Shown: positions 36,653 through 44,926 of the stretch, in pieces | How positions within the stretch are numbered: the first letter of the stretch is position 1 | How the letters are laid out: each line of letters starts with the position of its first letter | Assembly: GCA_964483455.1 (NCBI GenBank) | Contig: CAZACK010000004.1 | Coordinates: 1-64,000, forward strand | Direction: 5' to 3' | Source of the DNA: CAYZJD01 sp964483455 | GTDB lineage: Bacteria; Acidobacteriota; Terriglobia; Bryobacterales; Bryobacteraceae | Length of the DNA stretch: 64,000 nt | Translations under genes and position numbers: made by a program | The notes under the pieces: generated by a model | Seen by the model: the letters and a program-made list of their open reading frames with translations, nothing else | What the model was told of the DNA's origin: nothing | The model's database searches: none

Positions 36653-38777
36653 GGAAGTGCCGGACCCGGTGCTGGTACCGCACCACGTCATTATCCGGCC
36701 GGTCTACTCCCTGATCAGCAGCGGAACCGAGAGCGCTGGGATTCATCAGGAATCGGTCCTCAAAGAAGTCGCCGAAAAGCCTTCCCACTTACAAAAGGTC
36801 TGGCAGGCTCTGAAGGTCAATGGGCTGGCGGCGACGTTCCGCGAAGTCAGGGCGAAGTTCAGCGAGTACGCGGTCCTGGGCTACTCCGGCGCCGGATTCC
36901 TTGTGGCCAGGCACTCGACCGTGACGGATCTTGAGGTCGGCGACCGCGTTGCCTACGGCGGAGAGGGGACCGGCCATGGCGAGTATATTCTCGTCGGACG
37001 CAACCTCGTCGCGCGGGTTGACCCGTCGGTTCCCTTCGGGCACGCCTGCTTCACGACGCTGGGAAGCATTGCTCTCAACACCGTCCGAACTGCCCGATTT
37101 GACCTCGGCGACGTGGTGGTCGTGCTCGGGATGGGCCTGGTTGGGCAGCTCGTCGGCCAGTTGGCCCGATGCCAGGGCGCCAGAGTCGTCGCCGCCGACC
37201 TGCGCCCGGAGCGCGTCGAACTCGCCCGCCGGCTCGGCGCCGACTACGGCTTCCTCGCGGGTGACGGCCTTGCGGAGGCGGTGCGGTCGGTCACCGCCGG
37301 CAGGGGCGCCGATTGTGTCGTCGTAGCCGCCGCCGCCAAGACCTCGGCGCCGGCGCGCCAGGCGCTCGAGCTGTGCCGCGACCGCGCCCGCATTGTGGTC
37401 GTCGGGGCTGTGGCCCTGGATTTCCCCTGGGAGGAGATGTACCGCAAGGAAATCCAGCTTCTGATGGCGAGGGCCTACGGCCCCGGCAGCTACGACGAGC
37501 AATACGAGAAACGCGGTCAGGACTATCCCGTTTCGTACGTGCGCTGGACGGAAAACCGCAACATGGAGGAGTTTCTCCGACTCCTCGCCGTCGGCCGCGT
37601 GCGGGTGGCCGAACTGATTACCCACGAGTTTCCGTTGGAGGAGGCGCCGGCGGCGTACGAGAAAGTCCTTGACCCGGCCTCGGGCGCACTTGCCGTTGTG
37701 TTGCGATATCCGCCGCCCGAAAGCGGCCGGATCCCCGCCTATAGTCCAAAGACGCGAGTCGAAGTGAAACCGGCCGCTCCCGCCGCCGGCACGTTGGGGA
37801 TCGGCCTCGTCGGGGCGGGGAACCTGGCGCGATGGGTCCATCTGCCGAACGTCAAGAAGATCGCGGGCTGCGCCCTCCGCGGAATCTGCTCGTCGAACGG
37901 CGCTCGCGCCAAGAGCTACGCCACGCGCTTCGGCGCCGCCTACAGTTGCTCCGATTATGAACAGTTGCTGGCGGATCCTGAAATCCACGTCGTCGTCATC
38001 GCCAGCCGGAACCAGCATCACGCCGCGCAGGCCCTGGCCGCGCTTCGCGCCGGCAAGCACGTATTTGTCGAGAAGCCGATGGCCCTGACCGCCGAGGAAT
38101 GCGGGCGGATTTGCCGCGCGGTCGAGGAGACAGGCCGGCAGCTTACGGTGGGATTCAACCGCCGCTTCGCGCCGTGCTACGTCGAGTTCAAGCGGCAACT
38201 GAGCCAGCGAGCCGGCCCCGCTGTACTCAATATGCGGATGAACTCGCCGGGCATCGCCGGCGGCTACTGGATGGCGGATCCTGCCATCGGCGGGGCCATC
38301 CTTGGGGAAGCCTGCCACTTCGCCGACCTGATGTTCTGGCTGCTGGAGTCGGAGCCGGTCTCGGTGTCCGCCTACTCTTTGCCGCCCGAACAGGTCGAGC
38401 CCGCCGGCACAAACAGCGTCTGCGCCGCAATCCGGTTCGAGGACGGCTCCGTCGCCAACCTGGCGTACACGACCGCCGGCAGCAGGCGGTTCTCCGGCGA
38501 GCGGGTGGAGGCTTTTGCGCCCGGTATCACTTTGCTCACCGAGGATTTTAAGAAGTTGACGGTGCACGCCTCCTGGAGCCGCACGAAGTCGCGCTGGCTT
38601 CCGGATAAAGGCTACGGCGCCCAGTTGGAGGGCTTCTTCGGGAATCTGCGGAGCGGCGTACCGCCGGCCGTGACGGCATTCGACGGCGCCCGGGCGACCA
38701 TCGTGTGCCTGGCGATCCTCGAATCCGCGCGAACCCAGTCACCCGTTCCCGTCCGCTGTCGGGACCTGCCCGCTTGA
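36609..38777 (+). CDS. Bidomain oxidoreductase: zinc-type alcohol dehydrogenase fused to Gfo/Idh/MocA
   Basis: Fusion of 722 residues. Residues 1-365 are a medium-chain dehydrogenase: LISSGTESAGIHQ, GYSGAGFLV, GDRVAYGGEGTGHGEYILVG, with NAD motif VVVLGMGLVGQLVGQLA. Residues 390-722 are a Gfo/Idh/MocA oxidoreductase: GIGLVGAGNLARWVHLPNV, VEKPMALTAEECGRI and GGAILGEACHFADLMFWLL. Such fusions typically occur beside heparinase II/III genes in capsule loci and are thought to oxidise or isomerise nucleotide sugars. The ATG at 36609 is inside the end of the upstream gene. The next gene starts one base after its stop codon. Confidence 0.88.
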   Translation: MKQIIRRGLREIIVEEVPDPVLVPHHVIIRPVYSLISSGTESAGIHQESVLKEVAEKPSHLQKVWQALKVNGLAATFREVRAKFSEYAVLGYSGAGFLVARHSTVTDLEVGDRVAYGGEGTGHGEYILVGRNLVARVDPSVPFGHACFTTLGSIALNTVRTARFDLGDVVVVLGMGLVGQLVGQLARCQGARVVAADLRPERVELARRLGADYGFLAGDGLAEAVRSVTAGRGADCVVVAAAAKTSAPARQALELCRDRARIVVVGAVALDFPWEEMYRKEIQLLMARAYGPGSYDEQYEKRGQDYPVSYVRWTENRNMEEFLRLLAVGRVRVAELITHEFPLEEAPAAYEKVLDPASGALAVVLRYPPPESGRIPAYSPKTRVEVKPAAPAAGTLGIGLVGAGNLARWVHLPNVKKIAGCALRGICSSNGARAKSYATRFGAAYSCSDYEQLLADPEIHVVVIASRNQHHAAQALAALRAGKHVFVEKPMALTAEECGRICRAVEETGRQLTVGFNRRFAPCYVEFKRQLSQRAGPAVLNMRMNSPGIAGGYWMADPAIGGAILGEACHFADLMFWLLESEPVSVSAYSLPPEQVEPAGTNSVCAAIRFEDGSVANLAYTTAGSRRFSGERVEAFAPGITLLTEDFKKLTVHASWSRTKSRWLPDKGYGAQLEGFFGNLRSGVPPAVTAFDGARATIVCLAILESARTQSPVPVRCRDLPA

Positions 38778-38778
38778 G

Positions 38779-39822
38779 ATGAGAGTGGTTCTGCTCGGTC
38801 CGTACCCGCCCCCGCACGGAGGCGTGCAGACCAACCTCGTCGGGATTCGGGCATACTTGCGTCGCCAAGGCGTCGCCGTCTCGGTCATCAACCTGACCCG
38901 CTTCCGGGGACAGGATCGCGACGAGGTCTACTACCCCAAAAGTGCCTTCGAGGTCCTCCGCCTGCTACAGCGCCTCCGTGGAGACATTCTGCATCTTCAT
39001 CTGGGCGGCAACTTGACGTCGCGACTGTTGGGCCTATGCCTCGCTTGCTGCCTGGTTCCGGGGTCTCGGACGATCCTGACCTTTCACTCCGGCGGATACC
39101 CGTCATCTCGGGGAGGCCGTACCGCGCGTCCAATGAGCCTCCGCGGCTTCATTTTTCGGAGGCTCGACGCGATCATCGCTGTCAACGGCGCGATTGCCGG
39201 CATGTTCCGCAAGTTCGGTGTGCCTCCGGAGCGGATTCGCCTGATCCCCCCCCATACGCCTGCGGCGCTGGACCCGGATGCCACCCTGCCCGGTCCATTG
39301 TCCAGCTTCTTCCGGACTCATGATCCGGTGTTGACCACGGTCGGCTTGCTCGAGCCAGAGTACGACCTCGGCCTTCAGATCGAGGCCTTAGGCCGGATTC
39401 GCGACTCCTACCCGATGGCTGGCCTGGCGATCATCGGCGCCGGCAGCATGGAGGAAGAATTGCGCCGCCTCATCGCCGCACAACCGTGGGGGGATCACAT
39501 CCTTCTCTGCGGCGACGTCTCACGCGCCGCTGCATTGCGCGCCATCGCGGACAGCCGTCTCCTGCTGCGAACCACCCGCTACGACGGCGATTCCGTCGCC
39601 GTCCGCGAGGCGCTTCAGCTCGACACTCCCGTCATCGCCACCGACAACGGCATGCGCCCGGACGGAGTGCGCCTGGTCCCGCCCGGCGACCTTCAGGCGC
39701 TCTGCCAGGCGATCCTCCAGCGCCTCGCCGGGCCTGGCAGCCCGGGCCCCCGCCAGAACGATTCGGGTGAGCGCAACCTGGAGGCAGTCTTCGACTTGTA
39801 CAACGAACTGATGAAGTCGTAG
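38779..39822 (+). CDS. GT4-family glycosyltransferase
   Basis: GT-B enzyme of 347 residues. The N-terminus VVLLGPYPPPHGGVQTNLVGI is a typical acceptor-domain glycine loop. Later come HLHLGGNLTSRLLGL, TILTFHSGGYPSS, LIPPHTP, and the donor region LLEPEYDLGLQIEALGRI, AIIGAGSMEEELRRL and GDSVAVREALQLDTPVIAT. The second Glu of the usual EX7E motif is at VREAL. Last gene of the plus-strand polysaccharide operon. Only 7 bp separate its stop codon from the convergent tail-fibre-like gene. Confidence 0.85.
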   Translation: MRVVLLGPYPPPHGGVQTNLVGIRAYLRRQGVAVSVINLTRFRGQDRDEVYYPKSAFEVLRLLQRLRGDILHLHLGGNLTSRLLGLCLACCLVPGSRTILTFHSGGYPSSRGGRTARPMSLRGFIFRRLDAIIAVNGAIAGMFRKFGVPPERIRLIPPHTPAALDPDATLPGPLSSFFRTHDPVLTTVGLLEPEYDLGLQIEALGRIRDSYPMAGLAIIGAGSMEEELRRLIAAQPWGDHILLCGDVSRAAALRAIADSRLLLRTTRYDGDSVAVREALQLDTPVIATDNGMRPDGVRLVPPGDLQALCQAILQRLAGPGSPGPRQNDSGERNLEAVFDLYNELMKS

Positions 39823-39829
39823 AGACGCC

Positions 39830-41749
39830 CTACCACGCCGACAACGCCGCCCTCCGCCACGTGCTCCACGCCACACAAACGTAGAAATGCGTGCCGTCGG
39901 CGGCCCACGATCCTGTCGTGCAAGGGCTTGTCGCGGTCGCCGGCACCTGAACTCGCAGCGCAACGACCGCCGAATCCACTGAGACACTCGTCTCACCGCC
40001 GGCTTCCGTGATCGCCACGCCGATGCCCCCGCGGATGTTCTTCGCGCTCAGAAACGCGCGTCTGTCGACGCCCCCGGCCGCATCCCACGCCCCGTTGGTG
40101 GCTGTCCAGGTGAACAGTGGCACGGAGTCCGGCGGAAAGGAGGTGACGGAACTGGTGGCCGTGCATCCCGAGCAGGTGAGCGTCACGTCGTGTCCGACCG
40201 TCAACGCGCCACCCGCCGCTACGTACACGTATGCCGTCCCGCTCCCAGCGCTGATCATCGCCGTGGCGGACGCGGTGAAGGTGTACACCGTATTTCCGAA
40301 CCGCACATTGCAGGGGGTGGAGGCCGTGCAGTCCTGGCCGATGGTCAGCACTGTATCGCTCGTTTTCGCTACCTGGAAGTCGGTGAGCTGCGAGGTGGAC
40401 GCGGCCCCGGCCCCCGCCACGTTTCCCGGCTCCCACTGCCAGAGCGAGTTGTTCCAGATCAGCACCTGCCCGTTCAAGGGCGCGGTGGGTGCGATCGGCT
40501 TGCCCAGCAGCCCGGCTACCGTCGTTCCCGTGATCGACCCTGAAACATCCCCGGCAAGCGTGTGCGAATGGCTGGCTGTGGCCTTGCCGCCGAGCTGGGT
40601 TTGAATGGAGCTGGTGACGCCGTCCAAGTATCCGAACTCGGTGTTGCTCACCGCGCCCGAACCGATCTTGGCGGCATCGACCCCTGCCGCGACTTGCGTG
40701 TTCGACACCGTTCCCGAGATTTGCGCGAACGAGTAGTCACCGGTCTGGGCCGTAACGATGCCAGTGCGCCCGAACACGCTGCTCACCGCGCCGCCCGCTC
40801 CTCCTCCCGATCCGTTGAGGACGCACTTGCCGCTCTGGGGCGCCGTAAAGGTGACGATCACATCAAACGTGCTTGGGTCAACCGTAACCGTGTTCGGCTC
40901 GATGCGGTTGGCCGGCGTCGCATCGTCGTAGCAGTCCACGATGAGGTTGGATGTGCCCAGGTTGTGTGTCGAGCCGGCTACTGTCACCGCAGTCTGTGAG
41001 GTGAACGGCTCCGCATAGTTGGCGGCGCCCGCGGCAGATCCACAGGGCGCGCCGGCTGAAACCAGGTTCCCGCCCGCGTCGAACTGCGCGCAATCACCGG
41101 CCGCCGTCGCGCCGCCGCCGAACATCTGCACCACGTTCGCAGCGCCCTGCTTCCCGTTGGCGTCGCTCAGGTCCGCGATCGACCACACTTCCTGCCCCTG
41201 CGAGCTGGTCAGCTTCCCGTCGGAGGTCAGCCCGGCATATCCGTTCAGCGCGTTCTTTTCCGTCCTTGCCTGGTACGTCCCGGACACATCGGGAATGTCC
41301 GAGGAAACCAGCGCGCGGAACGAAGGCGCGGCGGCCGCGCCGCTCGTTGGTCCCGCGTACACCCGGTTCGCGCTCTGGGCAGGCTTGGTCACCGTCAGCG
41401 TCCCCGAGGTCGTCACCGGGGACCCGCTGACGGCAAACTCCGCCGGCATGGTAAGCCCGACGCTGGTCACGGTTCCGCCGCCGCCACCGGCACTCATCGG
41501 TGTCCAGACGTTCGCGGAGGTGCAGCCGTAAATGTTCGAGCCGGGCGCCGCGTCGGTCTTGAAGAACAGCTCACCCACCGCACAAGTCCCAGGTAGAGCG
41601 ATGCCAGTCTTCGACGGCCTGGTCGAGCTTGCGGCTGAGAAATCGACGTTCTTGCCCTGCGTCCGGAGGTCCACTTGGGTCTGGGCCCAGACGGGCACGC
41701 ATAAAATCCCCGGCAGCAAAGCGTGGGTCACGAATCTGGAGAGAGTCAT
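39830..41749 (-). CDS. Secreted phage-tail-fibre-like repeat protein
   Basis: A 639-residue protein with a signal peptide (LSRFVTHALLPGILCVPVWA). Its body is low in charge and rich in Gly, Ser, Thr and Ala. It contains phrases well known from tail-fibre and host-recognition proteins: GTVTSVGLTMPAEFAVSGSP, SANRVYAGPTSGAAAAPSFR, ALVSSDIPDVSGTYQ, VSSVFGRTGIVTAQTGDYSF and AQISGTVSNTQVAAG. A trimeric beta-fibre exposed on the surface is the likely fold. No other phage gene is near and the signal peptide argues against a virion part. It could be an adhesin or bind the polysaccharide made by its neighbours. Confidence 0.7.
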   Translation of the reverse strand: MTLSRFVTHALLPGILCVPVWAQTQVDLRTQGKNVDFSAASSTRPSKTGIALPGTCAVGELFFKTDAAPGSNIYGCTSANVWTPMSAGGGGGTVTSVGLTMPAEFAVSGSPVTTSGTLTVTKPAQSANRVYAGPTSGAAAAPSFRALVSSDIPDVSGTYQARTEKNALNGYAGLTSDGKLTSSQGQEVWSIADLSDANGKQGAANVVQMFGGGATAAGDCAQFDAGGNLVSAGAPCGSAAGAANYAEPFTSQTAVTVAGSTHNLGTSNLIVDCYDDATPANRIEPNTVTVDPSTFDVIVTFTAPQSGKCVLNGSGGGAGGAVSSVFGRTGIVTAQTGDYSFAQISGTVSNTQVAAGVDAAKIGSGAVSNTEFGYLDGVTSSIQTQLGGKATASHSHTLAGDVSGSITGTTVAGLLGKPIAPTAPLNGQVLIWNNSLWQWEPGNVAGAGAASTSQLTDFQVAKTSDTVLTIGQDCTASTPCNVRFGNTVYTFTASATAMISAGSGTAYVYVAAGGALTVGHDVTLTCSGCTATSSVTSFPPDSVPLFTWTATNGAWDAAGGVDRRAFLSAKNIRGGIGVAITEAGGETSVSVDSAVVALRVQVPATATSPCTTGSWAADGTHFYVCVAWSTWRRAALSAW

Positions 41750-41763
41750 AAGTTCACACTCGG

Positions 41764-41826
41764 GCGGCTCGCGCTTGTGAGGATGCAAGCATCCCGAGCT
41801 GTAAATCACTCGCGGGTGCGAGCCGC
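41764..41826 (-). promoter_or_regulatory. Structured leader upstream of the fibre gene
   Basis: Outer 9-bp arms GCGGCTCGC (41764-41772) and GCGAGCCGC (41818-41826) are perfectly complementary. They enclose an inner repeat GGATGC-AA-GCATCC (41781-41794). Both lie just before the ATG at 41749. If transcribed they would form a stem with an inner hairpin in the 5' leader. No known riboswitch is recognised. Confidence 0.4.
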
Positions 41827-41997
41827 TTCTGTTGCCGAGTGTAGCTGCCGGTTCTGTGAATGCCACAAGACGCCAACAGGCCGCCGCCCGGCGAGAATTC
41901 CCATAACCTGCTGAAAGAAAACGGGTAATCCGCCAAGGCCGAGCGGCCAAAGGAGGAGGAACGAAGCTTGTGACTGAAGAAATCGGGAGGCCCGCCT

Positions 41998-43620
41998 TCA
42001 GACGGACTCAGCGCCGGAATTCCATGGCCACGCCGCCCGAACCTTGGCGAGGACAACCTGCCGGTGCTCTTCTCGGAGGCAGGTCCGCCAGGCGATGCCG
42101 TAGTACAAGACCGCCGCCAAAAGGCCCATCGCGATCAACTCAACCCATCCGTCCCCGCGGACGCCTGCGAGCTTCGCACAGTAGAGAATCGCCAGCACGG
42201 GAAAGGCAGTCGCCACCGGACGCCAGAAGATCGACCGCATGTACTCGCCGAGGGGGAAGCGAAGGTGCCGGCAGAGAAGCCAGGGCGTGTAGAGACCTCG
42301 GGTCATCATCATCAACGCCGCGGTCAGCGCGGCGGCGCCGAGAATGCCCCACCGGGGGATAACTAAGATCATCGCGGCCACGCTGGCAGCGGCCTCGGCC
42401 AGCACGGCGAAGGCGTATCCGCGCTGCTTTCCCATCCCGAACAAGATCGCGCTCGAGCAGAACTGGGCCGCCTGCCCGGCCGCGAAGCCGGCGAACAATA
42501 CCGGCAGCAGCGGCGCGCTGTGCATCGCAAAGCCGGGTTTCAACCAGACGGTGAACAGCTCCGAGCCGTAGAGAAGCATGTACAACAGCAGCGGCATGTA
42601 CAGCGCAAGGCAGTATCGATTGGCGTAAATTCCCAACCGCGCAACCGTCGCGTGATCTCCCTTGGCGGCCAGCGCCGCCGACTGCGGCGCGGCTACGAAC
42701 CCGACGTTGGAGATCGCCTCGGAGGCGTACTGCACCAGACGCAGCGGGAAGTTGTAGTAGCCGACGTCAGCCGTCCCCCGGAAGTACCCAATCAGAAGTG
42801 ACGGGGTCTGGTCCAGCGAACGGGTTCCCATGGTGGCCAGGAACGTCTGCCCGCCATAGCCGGCCGCCTGCTTGAACACGGCGAGCTTGACGGAGCGGCG
42901 GGACAGTCTCCACTCGGGGAAGATCCGGCGGAAACAGTAGAAGTACGCCGCGAAAAGGACCACGCAGGCGACCAGCATCCACATCCCCATGGCGATCAGG
43001 CCGTAGCCCGCCAGCAACAGCCCCAGCCAGCCCAGCACCCGCAGGGCCGAGATGCCGATCCGAATGCGGTTCGACAGGTCGAATCGCTGGAAGCCCTCGA
43101 CGCCGCCGGAGAAAACCCCCTGGCTCATCCCGATGGCGATGCCGAAGCCCACGACCAGGATGAGCCATCGGAACTCTTCCCGGTGAGCCGGCGACACGCG
43201 AAACAAGTCGCTCAACCAGCCGGCTTGCTGCCAGAGGACAACCGTCACCGCCATCAGCACCAGGCACACCATCGAGAAATACAGCAGCGTGGTATTGATC
43301 AACTCGTTGAGTTGATCGTTCTCTCCGCGCGCCCGGTGATGGGCCGCATAGCGCACGACGGCGGAACGCACCCCGAAGTCAACCAGCCCGTAGTAGCTGG
43401 TCATCGAATACACGAGCGCCCAGATGCCGTACCTCTCCGGCCCCAGTTTGCGAATGATCAGCGGCGAGATGATCAGGCCGGCCAAGAGCTGGACGGCGGC
43501 CCCGGTCCAGTTCCACAGCACGTTGCCGAGAAAACGCTCGGTCGGCTTGGCTTCCGATACCCTGGACACTTTCCTATTTACCCACTTTTCGCGTCTCACT
43601 GCGGCGATCGGAGTCCCCAC
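41998..43620 (-). CDS. Wzx-like polysaccharide flippase
   Basis: MATE/PST-superfamily exporter of 540 residues with 12-14 membrane helices; flips lipid-linked repeat units across the inner membrane. Family phrases: NWTGAAVQLLAGLIISPLIIRKLGPERYGIWAL, YYGLVDFGVRSAVVRYAAHH, FQRFDLSNRIRIGISALRVLGW and GTADVGYYNFPLRLVQYA. The start is uncertain. GTG at 43620 lies 10 nt after a TAGCAT on the minus strand; GTG at 43569 has an AGGA before it. It is divergent from the methyltransferase gene, and the two share a palindromic promoter region. Confidence 0.85.
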   Translation of the reverse strand: MGTPIAAVRREKWVNRKVSRVSEAKPTERFLGNVLWNWTGAAVQLLAGLIISPLIIRKLGPERYGIWALVYSMTSYYGLVDFGVRSAVVRYAAHHRARGENDQLNELINTTLLYFSMVCLVLMAVTVVLWQQAGWLSDLFRVSPAHREEFRWLILVVGFGIAIGMSQGVFSGGVEGFQRFDLSNRIRIGISALRVLGWLGLLLAGYGLIAMGMWMLVACVVLFAAYFYCFRRIFPEWRLSRRSVKLAVFKQAAGYGGQTFLATMGTRSLDQTPSLLIGYFRGTADVGYYNFPLRLVQYASEAISNVGFVAAPQSAALAAKGDHATVARLGIYANRYCLALYMPLLLYMLLYGSELFTVWLKPGFAMHSAPLLPVLFAGFAAGQAAQFCSSAILFGMGKQRGYAFAVLAEAAASVAAMILVIPRWGILGAAALTAALMMMTRGLYTPWLLCRHLRFPLGEYMRSIFWRPVATAFPVLAILYCAKLAGVRGDGWVELIAMGLLAAVLYYGIAWRTCLREEHRQVVLAKVRAAWPWNSGAESV

Positions 43621-43628
43621 GCGGCCCG

Positions 43629-43642
43629 CGATGCTAGCATCG
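43629..43642. promoter_or_regulatory. Perfect 14-bp palindrome with -10 hexamers on both strands
   Basis: CGATGCTAGCATCG reads the same on both strands and contains TAGCAT in each direction. The plus-strand hexamer (43635-43640) is 6 nt before the TTG start at 43647. The minus-strand one (43631-43636) is 10 nt before the GTG at 43620. It may be a shared divergent promoter, an operator, or both. Confidence 0.45.
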
Positions 43643-43646
43643 AAGA

Positions 43647-44837
43647 TTGAAACATCGACTTCGCGACTTGCTCGCCTGCCCGGAATGCGGCGCGCATCCC
43701 CTGGACCTGACCATCCTGGAAACCGGCACGAGTCCCGCGCCGTCCGGCCCGACACCCCATTGCAGCAGCTACTGCTCACTCCGCTCGGAGGCGTGGTCCG
43801 AAGAGTCGGAATACCCTTGCGCCGGCTGCTACACACAGGAAGTTCTCCACGCCATCCTTCACTGTGATCGGTGCCGTTGCGACTTCCCGGTCATCGACGG
43901 CATCCCACGCTTCAATCCGGATGCCGGAGCCGACTACCCTGAGTTCTTCCGGAGGAACGGATCCCGCTTCCGGTACAAGGCGCCTTCCGGCCAGGCTGTC
44001 TTCGAGCAGCTCCACGCCGGGACGAAGCGAAGCTTCGGGTTTCAATGGCTCCGCTACAGGGTGACCGACCACCAGGAAAACCGCGGCCATTTCTACCGGC
44101 GCACCGGCACTGTTCCCGGGCAATTGCGCGGCCAGCTCCTGTTCGAAGCCGGCTGCGGGATGGGAAGGTATCTGAAGGTCGTCGCCGAGGAGCCCGGCGC
44201 CGAGGTGGTCGGCCTGGACCTGAGCCTGGCCGTTAACCGCGCCGCCGAGGAGAACCGCAATTCCCCGTTCGTGCACGTCGTGCAGGGTAACTTGCTCCAA
44301 CCGCCGCTGCGGCCCGCCGCATTCGATCACGTCTACAGCATCGGCGTTTTGCACCACACGCCCGACACGAAGCGCGCGTTCCTGAGCATTCTGAAGCTGC
44401 TCAAGCCGGGCGGACGCATCAGCGTCTGGGTCTACCACGTGTGGCGGCCGCCGGAGCTGCGAGGGTGGAAGGCGGCTCACGCAACTCTGAAGGGCGTGTT
44501 CGCGGACGGGCTTCGGCGGATCACGACGCGGCTGCCCCTTCGCCTGCTCCACTACTTGTGCTACCTGGCCGTGCCGATCGGCTGGCTCCAGCGTCGCATC
44601 CAAGGCTTGCCTCCGCTCCTCCGCGCGCTCTGTTCGCCGATCCTGCTCATCGCCTGTTCGACTCATCCCCAGTGGCGCGTGCGTCTGCTGGACACATTCG
44701 ACTGGTACTCGCCGCGGTACCAGTGGAAGCACACCGTGGCCGAGGTCGCCGGCTGGTTTCGCGAGGCTGGATTGATCGACGTTGACACCCAGGGCTTCCC
44801 GGTCAGCGTTCGCGGGACGCGTCCGCCCCCCGGATGA
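43647..44837 (+). CDS. SAM-dependent methyltransferase with Trm112-like N-terminus
   Basis: A 396-residue methyltransferase. The N-terminal 85 residues form a zinc-ribbon of the Trm112p kind: LLACPECGAHPLDLT, then HCDRCRCDFPVIDGIPRF. It is interrupted by a longer insertion with extra cysteines. The SAM domain has LLFEAGCGMGRYLKVVAE (about 165-182), VVGLDLS and VYSIGVLHHTPDTKRAF, then LLKPGGRISVWVYHVW. The start is TTG at 43647, supported by the CPEC motif position and by a -10-like hexamer 6 nt upstream. Likely modifies a glycan or lipid intermediate of the adjacent polysaccharide locus. Confidence 0.82.
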   Translation: MKHRLRDLLACPECGAHPLDLTILETGTSPAPSGPTPHCSSYCSLRSEAWSEESEYPCAGCYTQEVLHAILHCDRCRCDFPVIDGIPRFNPDAGADYPEFFRRNGSRFRYKAPSGQAVFEQLHAGTKRSFGFQWLRYRVTDHQENRGHFYRRTGTVPGQLRGQLLFEAGCGMGRYLKVVAEEPGAEVVGLDLSLAVNRAAEENRNSPFVHVVQGNLLQPPLRPAAFDHVYSIGVLHHTPDTKRAFLSILKLLKPGGRISVWVYHVWRPPELRGWKAAHATLKGVFADGLRRITTRLPLRLLHYLCYLAVPIGWLQRRIQGLPPLLRALCSPILLIACSTHPQWRVRLLDTFDWYSPRYQWKHTVAEVAGWFREAGLIDVDTQGFPVSVRGTRPPPG

Positions 44838-44926
44838 ACCGCCTTGGGTGGTGCGGCCATTCAGCCTGCCTTGCGCAGGCGGCCAAGGTCCGAAGACTGG
44901 TTGAGTTCGGAATTGGAAATGTGGTT

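Noticed and set aside
36789..38567. Long open frame antisense to the bidomain oxidoreductase
   Set aside because: No recognisable motif; explained by GC-rich codon positions of the true gene.
39830..41749. Prophage remnant
   Set aside because: Only one tail-fibre-like protein, with a signal peptide; no capsid, terminase, integrase or attachment repeats around it.
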